From DASXRA01 sp036506155 (lineage in GTDB: Bacteria > Actinomycetota > Actinomycetes > Mycobacteriales > Jatrophihabitantaceae): a stretch of 64,000 nt of DNA. The first letter of the stretch is position 1; each line of letters opens with the position of its first letter. Below, one piece after another: positions 32,750-42,087 of the stretch. The notes beneath the pieces are model-generated. The model made no database searches and was not told where the DNA came from. It worked only from the letters and a program-made list of their open reading frames with translations. The stretch lies in NCBI GenBank assembly GCA_036506155.1, contig DASXSF010000081.1, positions 34,124 through 98,123 on the forward strand, given 5' to 3'. The position numbers and the translations under genes were made by a program.

Positions 32750-33325
32750 ATGTCAGACGAGCGTCCCCCGGTCGAACTCACCGATCCGCGCGCGCTGCGT
32801 GCGTACGCCCACCCGGTGCGCACCAAGCTGGTCGGCCTGCTGCGCCGGCGCGGTCCGCTGACCGCCACCCAGGCGGCCGATGTGCTCGGCGAGAGCTCGG
32901 GCACGACGTCGTTCCACCTGCGCCAGCTGGCAAAGTACGGACTGGTCGAGGAGGCGCCCGGCGGCCGCGGTCGTGAGAAGCCCTGGCAGGCGACGTCGAT
33001 GCTGACGCACGTTCCGCCGATCCAAGCGACGCCGGAAGCCGACGAGGCCGCCAAACAACTGCGCATCACGCTGGCCCGGCGCTACTTTGACAACGTCCTG
33101 CGGTGGCTGCAACGCGCCGACGACGCGCCGAAGCGCTGGCGCGAAGCGGCGATGTTCGGCGACCGCATCCTCTATGCCACGCCCGCCGAGCTCAAGGCCC
33201 TCGGCGATGCGATCGACAAGCTCATCGAGCCCTACGGTCGTCGGCTGGATCACGCCGACGAGCGGCCGAGGAACTCCCGTGAGGTGTCCTTCATCGGAAT
33301 CGCGTTCCCCATGGAGCAGCCGTGA
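32750..33325 (+). CDS. ArsR-type helix-turn-helix regulator
   Basis: 191 aa from the ATG at 32750; the ATG at 32738 lies inside the operator/-10 and is less likely. Winged helix: RAYAHPVRTKLVGLLRRRGPLTATQAADVLGESSGTTSFHLRQLAKYGLVEEA (residues ~15-70). The C-terminal part is helical with no metal-binding Cys. The stop overlaps the GTG of the MFS gene by 4 bases, so regulator and transporter form one autoregulated operon. Confidence 0.88.
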   Translation: MSDERPPVELTDPRALRAYAHPVRTKLVGLLRRRGPLTATQAADVLGESSGTTSFHLRQLAKYGLVEEAPGGRGREKPWQATSMLTHVPPIQATPEADEAAKQLRITLARRYFDNVLRWLQRADDAPKRWREAAMFGDRILYATPAELKALGDAIDKLIEPYGRRLDHADERPRNSREVSFIGIAFPMEQP

Positions 33326-34557
33326 CGCTGCTCAGGGACATGACGTTCCGCCGGTTCTGGATCGGCCAGACCGTGTCCCTGGTGGGCGATCAGGTTTCGC
33401 TGTTCGCAGTGCCGCTGACTGCCGTCCTCGTCCTTCACGCCAACGCCACGCAGATGGGGTTGCTCACGGCCGCCGGCCTGCTGCCCAGCCTGCTGTTCTC
33501 ACTGGCCGCCGGCGCGGCAGTCGACCGGCACGGCCAGCGCCGCCTGGTCATGCTCGCCACGGACCTCGGCCGGGCCTTGCTCATGGTGACGATCCCGCTC
33601 AGCTACCTGCTCGGCCGGCTCGGCCTGCCACAGCTGTATGCGGTGACCTTCGCGGTGGGGACGCTGGACGTGCTGTTCTTCGTTGCGTACACCGCGCTTT
33701 TCGTGTCAGTGGTGCCACGGGATCGTTACGTCGAGGGCGGCTCACTGCTCAACGGCAGCCGGGCGTTGTCGGTGATCATGGGGCAGAGCGGGGCCGGGCT
33801 GCTGGTCGCGGCGTTCAGCGCGCCGGGCGCGATCGTCCTGGACGCGCTGACGTTTCTGTTCTCGGCACTCACACTGGCGCGCATCCGTCCGGTAGAGCCG
33901 CCCGCTGCCGAGCCCGGGAGAGGACACCTGATCGCCGGCGTCCGGTTCATCGCCGGATCACGCATCGTGAGTTCCGCGCTGGCCGCCACGGCGACCGTGA
34001 ACTTCTTCACGTTCGCGCTGAATGCGATCGTGATCCTCTACGCGACGCGGTCGCTTTCCGTCCGCCCGGCGGTACTGGGCCTGGTGCTCGGGGCCGGCGC
34101 GGTCGGCGGCGTGCTCGGCTCGCTGGTGACGGGCCGGGTGACCCGCCGCATCGGCATCGGCCCGACGTTCATCGTCGGCTGCGTACTGTTCCCTGCACCG
34201 CTCGCGCTGATCCCCGCGGCGGGCGGCCCGCACACGCTGGTCCTCATATGCCTGCTCGCCGCGGAATTCGGCGCAGGCGTGGGTGTGATGCTGCTCGACA
34301 TTGCCGGCGGCGCGATCTTCGCCGGTGTCGTCCCGCATGAGGTGCGCTCGCGGGTCAGTGGCGCCTACCGGACCGTGAACTACGGCGTGCGGCCGCTCGG
34401 CGCGCTCACCGGCGGATTGCTCGGCAGCGCGATCGGATTGCGGCCGACGCTATGGCTGGCCGTTGCCGGTGCGGTCACGTGCGCACTGTGGCTGGTGCGC
34501 TCGCCGCTACCCGCGTTACGCAAGCTCGAACCGGAATCTGTCTTACCTGTCGGGTAA
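33322..34557 (+). CDS. MFS efflux transporter
   Basis: 411 aa with about 12 hydrophobic helices. FWIGQTVSLVGDQVSLFAVPL in helix 1 and DRHGQRRLVMLATDLGRALL (loop 2-3 motif A) are typical of drug-export MFS proteins of the MFS_3/enterobactin-exporter type. GTG start overlaps the ArsR stop. Likely exports a toxic compound sensed by the regulator; substrate unknown. Confidence 0.88.
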   Translation: MTLLRDMTFRRFWIGQTVSLVGDQVSLFAVPLTAVLVLHANATQMGLLTAAGLLPSLLFSLAAGAAVDRHGQRRLVMLATDLGRALLMVTIPLSYLLGRLGLPQLYAVTFAVGTLDVLFFVAYTALFVSVVPRDRYVEGGSLLNGSRALSVIMGQSGAGLLVAAFSAPGAIVLDALTFLFSALTLARIRPVEPPAAEPGRGHLIAGVRFIAGSRIVSSALAATATVNFFTFALNAIVILYATRSLSVRPAVLGLVLGAGAVGGVLGSLVTGRVTRRIGIGPTFIVGCVLFPAPLALIPAAGGPHTLVLICLLAAEFGAGVGVMLLDIAGGAIFAGVVPHEVRSRVSGAYRTVNYGVRPLGALTGGLLGSAIGLRPTLWLAVAGAVTCALWLVRSPLPALRKLEPESVLPVG

Positions 34558-35068
34558 TCGACGCTAATTCGGAGGCTCTGGGCCTGGCTCCTGGTGTTGC
34601 CGCGCGCCTCGATTGATGTTCGCCACATCACTGCCACGATCAGTCACGTGGCGGCTACAGATGTGGTGATCGGATCTGCCATCGGACTGGCGGGGACACT
34701 GGCCGGTGGCTGGATGGCGATCACCATCTGGATCAAGAAGCACGCAGACAGCCCTTGACTGGCGAATCATCGTCGCCGTGCGCGACACCGTCGCGGACGA
34801 GGGAACGGGGACGACGGGCGGCCTAAACCTCAGCCCAAGCATCGTCCGAAGCGTCACCCGTACGCGCCCGCCAAGCCTGCTCCGCTAAGCCCTGCTGAGC
34901 GCTGGCTACGCGGAGGCTGACCGGTCGCAGGTCGTAGAACAGGCGATGCACTGCCCGAGATCACGAGGGGCACCGCTGCCAGCAATTCGCGGAGCGTCGC
35001 GGCCATGACCGCGCTGGCGGTCGCCGCGTTCGTCCGGCTACTGCCACGGCGGCGGTAACGTCGGCCCG
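34558..35068. other. 511-base gap with little visible content
   Basis: Between the MFS gene and acyP I see no convincing gene of normal size. The only item of note is a 36-codon frame at 34648 (separate entry). No repeat, tRNA or strong hairpin was found by eye. Confidence 0.6.
34648..34758 (+). CDS. Possible small membrane peptide, 36 aa
   Basis: GTG start; the sequence begins MAATDVVIGSAIGL and runs through LAGGWMAITIWIKKH. It is one Gly-rich hydrophobic helix followed by a positive end, the pattern of small single-helix membrane proteins. No ribosome site is seen, so it could be chance. Confidence 0.25.
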   Translation: MAATDVVIGSAIGLAGTLAGGWMAITIWIKKHADSP

Positions 35069-35341
35069 GTGGACGAGGTACGGCTGACCGCGTGCGTCGA
35101 CGGACGCGTGCAGGGCGTGGGGTTCCGGTACTGGACTCGCGCCCAGGCACGCGTCCTCGGCTTGTCCGGGTCGGCGACCAACCTGCCGGACGGCCGCGTC
35201 GAGGTGGTCGCCGAAGGCCGGCGCTCCTCTTGCGAGGCACTGCTCGACTGGCTGCGCGGTCCCGACGCGCCGGGCTACGTCCGCTCCGTCACACCCGAGT
35301 GGGGACCGCCGGACGGCGCGGTCGGTTTCACGGTTCGGTGA
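35069..35341 (+). CDS. acyP: Acylphosphatase
   Basis: 90 aa. VDGRVQGVGFRYWTR carries the phosphate loop and catalytic Arg near residue 20; GSATNLPDGRVEVVAEG carries the catalytic Asn near residue 38. Hydrolyses acyl phosphates such as carbamoyl phosphate. GTG start. It overlaps the convergent PhzF-like gene by 14 bases. Confidence 0.93.
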   Translation: MDEVRLTACVDGRVQGVGFRYWTRAQARVLGLSGSATNLPDGRVEVVAEGRRSSCEALLDWLRGPDAPGYVRSVTPEWGPPDGAVGFTVR

Positions 35342-36137
35342 GCAGCGTCCCATCGACGACGGTCACCGCACTGCCGGTGAGGTGCACCCGGTCACCGCGC
35401 AGCGCCACGCGCACCACGCCGGTCCGCGCCGACGCCTGCAGCCCGGTCAGCTCGTCCCGGCCCAGCTGCTCCGCCCAGTAGGGAGCGAGCGCAGTGTGCG
35501 CGCTGCCGGTCACCGGGTCCTCGGGGATGCCGTCCCCGGGCGCGAAGAACCGCGACACGAAGTCGTAGTCGGCAGCCTTTGCTGTGACCGTGACGCCGCG
35601 GATGTCGTCGCGTCGGGTCAGCGCCTCGACGGCCGCGATGTCCGGCGCGACTGTGCGGACCGCTGCCTCGTCCGGCAGGACGGTGAGCAGGTCGCGCAGC
35701 GGGCCGGTGCGATACGTCGCCTCGGGCTTGACGCCGAGCGCCTCCACCAACCCGTCCGGGATCGACACCTCGGTGAGCGGCGCCACCGGGAAATCGAGGG
35801 TGATCGTGGCGTCGTCGTTCGGGTGAGCGATGAGCACGCCGCTGCGGGTGTGATAGCGAACCGAGTCAGCGATCCGCCCGTCACTTCGCAGCGCGTGGGT
35901 CGTGGCGAGGGTGGCGTGCCCGCACAGGTCGCTCTCGACGGCCGGCGTGAACCAGCGCAGCCCCCATTCGCCCTCGCCCATCGGACGGGCGAACGCCGTC
36001 TCGGAGGCGTGCACCTCAGCGGCGACCTGGCGCATCCACGTCTCGTCGGGCCAGGCTTCGCCGTCGAGGAGGCACACTCCGGCGGGGTTGCCGGCGAACG
36101 GGCGGTCGGTGAACGCGTCGATGATCCGGATGCGCAT
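35328..36137 (-). CDS. PhzF-family isomerase/epimerase
   Basis: 269 aa from ATG 36137 (MRIRIIDAFTD). PFAGNPAGVCLLD, the catalytic-Glu region ASETAF near residue 45, and CGHATLATTHAL plus the terminal DPVTGSAHTALAPYW are the two glycine-rich half-domain signatures of PhzF/diaminopimelate-epimerase-like proteins. No phenazine genes are near, so this is a housekeeping PhzF-like enzyme of unknown substrate. Confidence 0.9.
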   Translation of the reverse strand: MRIRIIDAFTDRPFAGNPAGVCLLDGEAWPDETWMRQVAAEVHASETAFARPMGEGEWGLRWFTPAVESDLCGHATLATTHALRSDGRIADSVRYHTRSGVLIAHPNDDATITLDFPVAPLTEVSIPDGLVEALGVKPEATYRTGPLRDLLTVLPDEAAVRTVAPDIAAVEALTRRDDIRGVTVTAKAADYDFVSRFFAPGDGIPEDPVTGSAHTALAPYWAEQLGRDELTGLQASARTGVVRVALRGDRVHLTGSAVTVVDGTLLTEP

Positions 36138-36219
36138 GGCCTCGAAGCTACGTACGAGCCAAGCACCCGTACAGCGCCAATCCGGGGCGTCCGGCCTGGC
36201 GGCGTGGCACGCTCGAGGG

Positions 36220-37326
36220 ATGAACATCGCCCCGCTGATTGCCCGGTACGCCACACGGTTTCACCGTGCCGTCGATTGCGAGCAGCATGTCGCCTCGCCG
36301 CTGGGCGCCTGGCTGATCCTGGCGCTGGCGGCGCCGGGCGCGACGGGTGCCGTGCGGGATGAGCTGACCGAGGTCCTCGGCGCGCCGCCAGACAAGGCCC
36401 GGGACGCCGCCGCGGCACTGCTCGCCAAGCCGCATCCGGCTCTGGCATCGGCGGCCGCGGTATGGCGCCGCCCGGAAGTCGCCGCCGCCTTGCAGTCGTG
36501 GCTCGCCGAGTTGCCGTCCGCGGTGGAGGTCGGCGGCATCCCGAGCCAGGCGGACGCCGACCGGTGGGCCGCGGAGCACACGCTGGGCCTCATCAAGCGG
36601 TTCCCACTGGAGATAAGGCCTGACACGGTGCTCGTGCTCGCATCGGCACTGGCGACGAGCGTCGACTGGGAGGCGCCCTTCGAGCTGGCCCCCTCCGCCG
36701 AGCTGCGCAGCCCCTGGTCAGAGCGGGTCAGTCAGGTACTGCGGTCGGTGCGGCAGCACGAGGCATACATCGCGTCGTCGCCGGTCGGCGATGTCGCCGT
36801 GCACACCGCCCGCTCCGCCGACGGGCTCGCCGTCACGTCGGTGATCGCCGAGCGCGGTGTTGCGCCGGCTGACGTGCTCGCTGCGGCGCACGGCACGCTG
36901 CCGCACCGCTCGCTGTACGAGCTGGAGCTGGGCGACAGTCCACTGTGGACGGTCACGGAAACGCAGGGCCACGGCGAACAGCACACCGCACTGCTGCCCA
37001 CGTGGTCGGCGCAAAGCGATCACGACCTTATGCGGCCGGAGTTCGGGTTTCCCGCCGCCGCCCAAGCACTCGTCGAACTGCTACCGCCTGCCGAGTACCG
37101 TGCCGAAGCCAAGCAGTCGGCGCTGGCCCGATACACACGAACCGGCTTCGAGGCCGCTGCCGTGACCGCGATGGCGATCAGGGCCGTCGCCGTCATCGAG
37201 GGCCGCAAGCGTACAGCTACGCTGCGGTTCGGGCACCCCTACGCCGTCGTGGCGCGGGCGATCGGCGGCGAATGGGACGGCGTCCCGGTGTTCTCCGCGT
37301 GGGTCACCGAGCCGGAGGAGCCGTGA
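36220..37326 (+). CDS. Serpin family protein
   Basis: 368 aa, normal serpin length. SPLGAWLILALAAPGATGAVRDELTEVLG near residue 27, PDTVLVLASALATSVDWEAPFE near residue 130, and a C-terminal FGHPYAVVARAIGGEWDGVPVFSAWV match serpin blocks. The hinge before the reactive loop reads GFEAAAVTA, the small-residue pattern of inhibitory serpins. Counting 15 residues from the hinge Gly puts P1 at Val, suggesting an elastase/subtilisin-like target; that is inference. No signal peptide. It lies about 1.5 kb upstream of two secreted serine proteases. It overlaps the convergent GNAT gene by 23 bases. Confidence 0.8.
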   Translation: MNIAPLIARYATRFHRAVDCEQHVASPLGAWLILALAAPGATGAVRDELTEVLGAPPDKARDAAAALLAKPHPALASAAAVWRRPEVAAALQSWLAELPSAVEVGGIPSQADADRWAAEHTLGLIKRFPLEIRPDTVLVLASALATSVDWEAPFELAPSAELRSPWSERVSQVLRSVRQHEAYIASSPVGDVAVHTARSADGLAVTSVIAERGVAPADVLAAAHGTLPHRSLYELELGDSPLWTVTETQGHGEQHTALLPTWSAQSDHDLMRPEFGFPAAAQALVELLPPAEYRAEAKQSALARYTRTGFEAAAVTAMAIRAVAVIEGRKRTATLRFGHPYAVVARAIGGEWDGVPVFSAWVTEPEEP

Positions 37327-37801
37327 CCGGTCGCACGTAGCGCCAGTCGCCGGCCGCGTTGACGTGGCCGTCGTCGCGGACAAAGCCGCAGCGGGCGAGC
37401 ACCCGCTGGCTGGGCAGGTTGTCCGCGGCCGTGTGCGCAATGACCCGAGCGCCGGCCGCCTCGGCTGCGGCGACGATCACGGTCAACGCGTCCGTGGCGA
37501 GGCCCTGTCCGCGTGCCGACTCGACGAGACCGTAGCCGACCTCGACCTGTCCGTCCGCGCCCGGCGGCCCGAAGAAGCCGATCGAGCCGACCGCGAGACC
37601 GTCGCGGGGACCGATCACGTGACGTGGCGACCAGGCACTGCCGTCGGACATCCGCACCGCGTCCAGGTCGTCCTTGCGCGGATAGCCCTCGGCGAACCAG
37701 TCCAGCCGGCCGCCGTCCAGCATCAGCGCGGCCTCGTCGCGTGTGACGATGGGCAGCCTCACGAGGGAGCCGGAAAGCGGTGCACTACTGATCGGGCCCA
37801 C
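37304..37801 (-). CDS. GNAT-family N-acetyltransferase
   Basis: 165 aa from GTG 37801, chosen because GGAGG lies 7 bases upstream. VEVGYGLVESARGQGLATDALTVIV contains the acetyl-CoA loop (Arg-Gly-Gln-Gly-Leu-Ala), and NLPSQRVLARCGFVRDDG is motif B of the RimJ-like group. It probably acetylates a small molecule or a protein N-terminus; the substrate is not visible. Confidence 0.85.
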   Translation of the reverse strand: MGPISSAPLSGSLVRLPIVTRDEAALMLDGGRLDWFAEGYPRKDDLDAVRMSDGSAWSPRHVIGPRDGLAVGSIGFFGPPGADGQVEVGYGLVESARGQGLATDALTVIVAAAEAAGARVIAHTAADNLPSQRVLARCGFVRDDGHVNAAGDWRYVRPVTAPPAR

Positions 37802-37824
37802 TGCCTCGCCTCCAAGGTGTGTAC

Positions 37825-37868
37825 GAATCCCGCGTCTCAGATGGGGATTCTTGCGCACGATGCTGAGA
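37825..37868. promoter_or_regulatory. Candidate operators upstream of the TrmB-type gene
   Basis: GAATCCC (37825-37831) and GGGATTC (37844-37850) form one inverted repeat; TCTCAG (37835-37840) and CTGAGA (37863-37868) form a second. GATTCTTGC at 37846-37854 recurs exactly at 38773-38781, with GCGCAAGGATTC in the opposite sense at 38745-38756, upstream of the protease operon. Confidence 0.5.
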
Positions 37869-37880
37869 TAGGCTGCGCCG

Positions 37881-38732
37881 ATGGTGGGAGGCTCGGTGGC
37901 GAATACGGTTTCCGTGGAGCGGCTGGTACGGCTCGGCCTGACGTTGTACGAGGCGCGGGCGTACGTAGCGCTGGTCAGCCGCGACGCCTCTACGCCCGCC
38001 GAGGTCGCTCGGTTGGCCGGCGTGCCGCGACCGCGCATCTACGACGTGCTGGAGAGCCTGGTAGGGAAGGGGCTTGCCGCCGACCGTCCCGGGCACACCG
38101 CGAAATACGTTGCGACGCCGCCGGAGCGGGCCGCCGCGCAGCTGATGTACGTCCACCGCGAGCACGTCACGGCGCTGGAGGACGACGCCCGCGGGCTGGT
38201 CGAGGAGCTGCGCCCGGCCTACCAGGCTGGCCGGCAGCACACCGATCCGCTCGACTACATCGAGGTGATCCGCTCGTCCGAGGCGGTAGCCCGGAAGTTC
38301 AACGAGCTCCAGGGCACAGTCGAGCGGGAGATGCTCGTTTTCTCCAAGGCCCCTGCCGCGGTCGCCGTCGACGAGAACGTAGTCGGGCTGCAGCTGGCGC
38401 GCCGCCACGTGCTGCGGAGTATGTATGAGCTCTCCGTGCTCGAGGACGAGACGCAACTCGGCGGCGTACGCGCTTTCCTGGATGCCGGCGAGGAAGCGCG
38501 CTTCGTCGAAGAGCTGCCGATGAAGCTCGGCATCATCGACGAGCGCACCGTGCTCTTCACGATGCCGAATCCGACCGTCGGCCGGGACGACGTCACCACG
38601 CTTGTCATCGAGCACCCTTACCTGGCTCGCACCCTCAAGATCGGGTTCGAGTCGGTGTGGGCGAGCGGCGTGACCTTCGCACAGGCGTGCCGCCGCCTCG
38701 GCATCAAGCCGACCCGCCACCGAGCCTCCTAG
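37881..38732 (+). CDS. TrmB-family transcriptional regulator
   Basis: 283 aa. The N-terminal winged helix VERLVRLGLTLYEARAYVALVSR...TPAEVARLAGVPRPRIYDVLESLVGKGLA is the TrmB signature (residues ~12-70). A coiled region and a phospholipase-D-like effector domain follow (residues ~110-270). In archaea TrmB proteins sense sugars; bacterial members are varied. Shared motifs upstream of this gene and of the protease operon suggest it controls both. A GTG-rich start region makes the exact N-terminus uncertain. Confidence 0.85.
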   Translation: MVGGSVANTVSVERLVRLGLTLYEARAYVALVSRDASTPAEVARLAGVPRPRIYDVLESLVGKGLAADRPGHTAKYVATPPERAAAQLMYVHREHVTALEDDARGLVEELRPAYQAGRQHTDPLDYIEVIRSSEAVARKFNELQGTVEREMLVFSKAPAAVAVDENVVGLQLARRHVLRSMYELSVLEDETQLGGVRAFLDAGEEARFVEELPMKLGIIDERTVLFTMPNPTVGRDDVTTLVIEHPYLARTLKIGFESVWASGVTFAQACRRLGIKPTRHRAS

Positions 38733-38742
38733 CGCCAGCCGG

Positions 38743-38872
38743 TTGCGCAAGGATTCCTCGTCCTAGGTGAGCGATTCTTGCCCAATCGGGGAGGCAGGCG
38801 TACCTAGGGCGTGTCGCATCTTGACCCCCGCCGCGCGACGCACGTACGGTTCGCGTACCACGTAGAGTGGTA
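38743..38872 (+). promoter_or_regulatory. Regulatory region of the protease operon
   Basis: GCGCAAGGATTC (38745-38756) and GATTCTTGC (38773-38781) are shared with the TrmB upstream region. TTGACC (38821-38826), an 18-base spacer and TACGGT (38845-38850) make a promoter. TACCAC-gtaga-GTGGTA (38856-38872) is a perfect 6-bp palindrome near the expected start point. The ribosome site CGGGAG precedes the ATG at 38890. Confidence 0.55.
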
Positions 38873-38889
38873 TCACTCGGGAGTACTTC

Positions 38890-41800
38890 ATGAGACGACC
38901 GATCACCCCCGCATTGGTCTTTGTCCTTCTCCTGGGGGGCGCGGTGGCCGCGCAAGCGGCACCGGCATCCGCGGCGCAGCCGACTTCGGTGACGGGCGGA
39001 ACACGCACTGTCACTCTCGTGACCGGCGACCGCGTCATCGTGTCGCAGACGCCGAGCGGTCAACCCTCGGTCACCGTCGCGCCCGGCACGTCCGGGAACT
39101 TCCAGGTGTTCGCCACGGGCAGCCACCTTTACGTGATCCCGCAGATCGCGGCGGGCTACGTCGGCGCGCCCTTGGACCTGGGCCTGTTCGACGTGAACGC
39201 CGACACGACGAACAACGTGCTGCCGTTGACGGCAACCGGTGCCGTACCCCCAGGTACGGTCCAGACCGCTGACGGCCTCGTGGTGCGCGATCGCGCCGCG
39301 TTCGGCAAGGCACTGGCCCGCGACTGGGCGGCGGCCAAGCACGGCGCAGCCGCCGGCCACCTCTTCGACGGCGTCACGCCGCTGCACAGCAAGCCGACCC
39401 CGCCCGGCAAGCTCTACACGCTCACCGTCAAGGCGTTCGACCGGCTCGGAGACCGCGCGTCGGGGGACCTCGGCGTCGCCATGAACGCCGACAACATCGA
39501 CAACTTCCTGGCCGGGCAAGGCTTCTTCAACGGCCAGTTCGCGTTCAGCGTCCCGGCCGGCCACTACAGCATCACGTCCTATATCGGCAACGGCTACCCC
39601 GACGGCAGCGTCGACTACACGCTGGCCGCCGCGCCCGAGGTCACCGTCACTCGCGACACGACGGTGGTGCTCGACGCGCGCAAAGGAACCCGGCTGGGGG
39701 CGGACGTCGGCACGCCGGCACCCCAGCTCACTGCACAACTGAACGTGCAGCGCAACCCGGCGACCGGCGTCAGCTTCACCGACTCGTTCACCGCATTCGG
39801 AACGACGCCGCTGTACGCCACGCCCACCGCACCCGTAACCACAGGGCAGCTGTATTTCTATCCGGGTATGCGCCTCGGGGATCCACAGACAGACCTGTAC
39901 GACATGGAATTCCCGTACGTCGGGGCGATCCCGCAGACGCTGACTCATACCCTGACTCCCGGCGACTTCGCCACGATCGACGCCCGCTTCCACAGCGCCG
40001 TGCCGGGACGTGCGGAGTACGAGGCACGCGAAGGAACGCAGCCGTGGCAGGCCGCGCAGGTATTCGCTGCGAACGGGGTCGTGGCACCCGACACGCGCAC
40101 TGAACACGTGCTGGCCACCCCAGGCATGAGCTGGCTGCAGCAGGTCGTGCTCGACGAGGCCGACTTCCTGGGCATGGCCTCGGACGTCCTGCGCACCTAC
40201 CAACCGGGTGAGCAGCTGTCCAGCGATTGGGCCGCACAGCCCGTTGCTCCCGGCGTTGAGCAGGAGACCGAAGCGGCGCAGTCCTGTCCGGCGTGCCGGT
40301 CCGGCGACACCCTCAACCTGACGCTGTTCGGTAACACCGACGCCCAGGGGCATCTCCTGCTGCCGGACCCGTCGTCGGTCGAGTCGCTCACGCTATATCA
40401 GGACGGCACGCAGGTCGGCCAGACGCCGGACGGGTTCGCCGCGTTCCCGCTCGACCCGTCGCCGGCCAGCTACCGGCTCGTCTACGACACCGCGCGCGAC
40501 GCGGCCTGGTGGCCGACCTCCACGCGCACGCACACCGAATGGACGTTCACCTCCGCGGAACGCCCCGCCGATCAGCTACCCCCCGGCTGGACGTGCGGCG
40601 GCAAGGGCGGCGGGGGCGGCGGCAAAGCGGCGCCGGCCGCCGCAGACGGGTGCAGCTTCGAACCGCTGCTGTTCACCCGATACGCGACGGGCGCCGGCAC
40701 CGACGACGTCGTCCCCGCCGGCCACCCGGCGAGCGTCGAGGTCGACGTCGCGCACCAACTCGGCGCGGCTGCCCCACCGATTACGCAGTTCAGCGCGCAG
40801 GTTTCCTATGACGACGGTGTGACCTGGGCGGATGTGCCGGCCACCCGGCTCGCCGACGGCCGCTATCGCCTCGACTACAGCCAGCCTGCACTCAATGCCA
40901 CCAACGGCTTCGCGTCACTGCACATCACCGCGGCCGACGCCAATGGCTCGGCGATCGATCAGACGATCACCCGCGCCTACCCGCTGTCGGTCACCGCTCC
41001 TGCTGCGCCGAGCGGCAGCCCGAAAGCGCCGGAGCAACGAGCCTGCGCCGCGGCCGCCCCGCCGTACCTATCCTGCATGGCGATCATCAATGCCGCGGCA
41101 GGCACCGCGACGACCCCCCAGGGCTACGGGCCCGCCGACATCCAGGCGGCGTACGCCATCCCGCCACACATCGGCAAGGGACGCACGATCGCGATTGTCG
41201 ACGCCTACGACGACCCGAACGCCGAGGCGGATCTCGCGGCCTACCGTGCCCAGTACGGCCTGGCGCCGTGCACCACAGCGAACGGCTGCTTCCGCAAGGT
41301 GAATGAGCACGGCGCGGCTACGCCGCTGCCCGACCCTGACCCGGGTTGGGGGCTCGAGATCTCCCTCGACCTCGACGCCGTATCGGCCGCCTGCCCCGAC
41401 TGCCACATCCTGCTGGTCGAGGCGGACAGCTCGAACCTGGGCGATCTGCTCACCGGCGTGCTGGCCGCCGACGCAGCGCATGTCGACGCGATCTCCAACA
41501 GCTACGGCAGCAGGGGCGAGTTCTCCGGCGAGCAGCAGGGCGAGCATTACCTCCACGCACTGAATGCGCCGGCGCTGTTCGCCACCGGCGACTACGGCTA
41601 CGGCAACGGCGCGATCCTGATCGGCGGCATCAGCTACCCCGCAGCGTCGCGCTACACGATTGCCGTGGGCGGCACGTCGCTGCTGCGCGACGACAGCGCG
41701 CGCGGCTGGACGGAGACCGCCTGGGACGGCGCCACCAGCGGCTGTTCGGCGTACATCCACAAGCCGTCCTGGCAACGGGATGACCTCTGCGACATGCGCA

Positions 41801-42087
41801 CCGTCGCCGATCTGTCGGCCGTCGCCGACCCGGCCACAGGGCTCGCCGTCTATGACACCTTCGGCTATTCAGGATGGCTGCAGGTTGGCGGCACCAGCCT
41901 TGCCACGCCGATCGTGGCCAGCGTGTACACGACCGATCTTCGTGATCTCTACCGCCATCCCGAGGAGCTGTACGACGTGACGAGCGGCAGCAACGGCACG
42001 AACTGTTCCGGCACGTACCTGTGCACGGCGGTCCGGGGCTACGACGGCCCGACCGGGCTCGGCACGCCGAACGTGAGCCTGTGGTGA
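38890..42087 (+). CDS. Secreted sedolisin-family (S53) protease with long N-terminal region
   Basis: 1065 aa. Signal peptide residues 1-29 (hydrophobic core ALVFVLLLGGAVAA). Residues ~35-700 are a beta-rich region of unknown family, with a Gly-rich linker near 572 and paired Cys. The protease domain is ~720-1065: the Glu/Asp pair E823 and D827 in WGLEISLDLD, ISNSYGS, and catalytic S1003 in GGTSLATP. Sedolisins normally work at acidic pH. The very long N-terminal part is much larger than a usual S53 propeptide and may be a propeptide plus binding domains. The stop overlaps the GTG of the subtilisin gene. Confidence 0.88.
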   Translation: MRRPITPALVFVLLLGGAVAAQAAPASAAQPTSVTGGTRTVTLVTGDRVIVSQTPSGQPSVTVAPGTSGNFQVFATGSHLYVIPQIAAGYVGAPLDLGLFDVNADTTNNVLPLTATGAVPPGTVQTADGLVVRDRAAFGKALARDWAAAKHGAAAGHLFDGVTPLHSKPTPPGKLYTLTVKAFDRLGDRASGDLGVAMNADNIDNFLAGQGFFNGQFAFSVPAGHYSITSYIGNGYPDGSVDYTLAAAPEVTVTRDTTVVLDARKGTRLGADVGTPAPQLTAQLNVQRNPATGVSFTDSFTAFGTTPLYATPTAPVTTGQLYFYPGMRLGDPQTDLYDMEFPYVGAIPQTLTHTLTPGDFATIDARFHSAVPGRAEYEAREGTQPWQAAQVFAANGVVAPDTRTEHVLATPGMSWLQQVVLDEADFLGMASDVLRTYQPGEQLSSDWAAQPVAPGVEQETEAAQSCPACRSGDTLNLTLFGNTDAQGHLLLPDPSSVESLTLYQDGTQVGQTPDGFAAFPLDPSPASYRLVYDTARDAAWWPTSTRTHTEWTFTSAERPADQLPPGWTCGGKGGGGGGKAAPAAADGCSFEPLLFTRYATGAGTDDVVPAGHPASVEVDVAHQLGAAAPPITQFSAQVSYDDGVTWADVPATRLADGRYRLDYSQPALNATNGFASLHITAADANGSAIDQTITRAYPLSVTAPAAPSGSPKAPEQRACAAAAPPYLSCMAIINAAAGTATTPQGYGPADIQAAYAIPPHIGKGRTIAIVDAYDDPNAEADLAAYRAQYGLAPCTTANGCFRKVNEHGAATPLPDPDPGWGLEISLDLDAVSAACPDCHILLVEADSSNLGDLLTGVLAADAAHVDAISNSYGSRGEFSGEQQGEHYLHALNAPALFATGDYGYGNGAILIGGISYPAASRYTIAVGGTSLLRDDSARGWTETAWDGATSGCSAYIHKPSWQRDDLCDMRTVADLSAVADPATGLAVYDTFGYSGWLQVGGTSLATPIVASVYTTDLRDLYRHPEELYDVTSGSNGTNCSGTYLCTAVRGYDGPTGLGTPNVSLW

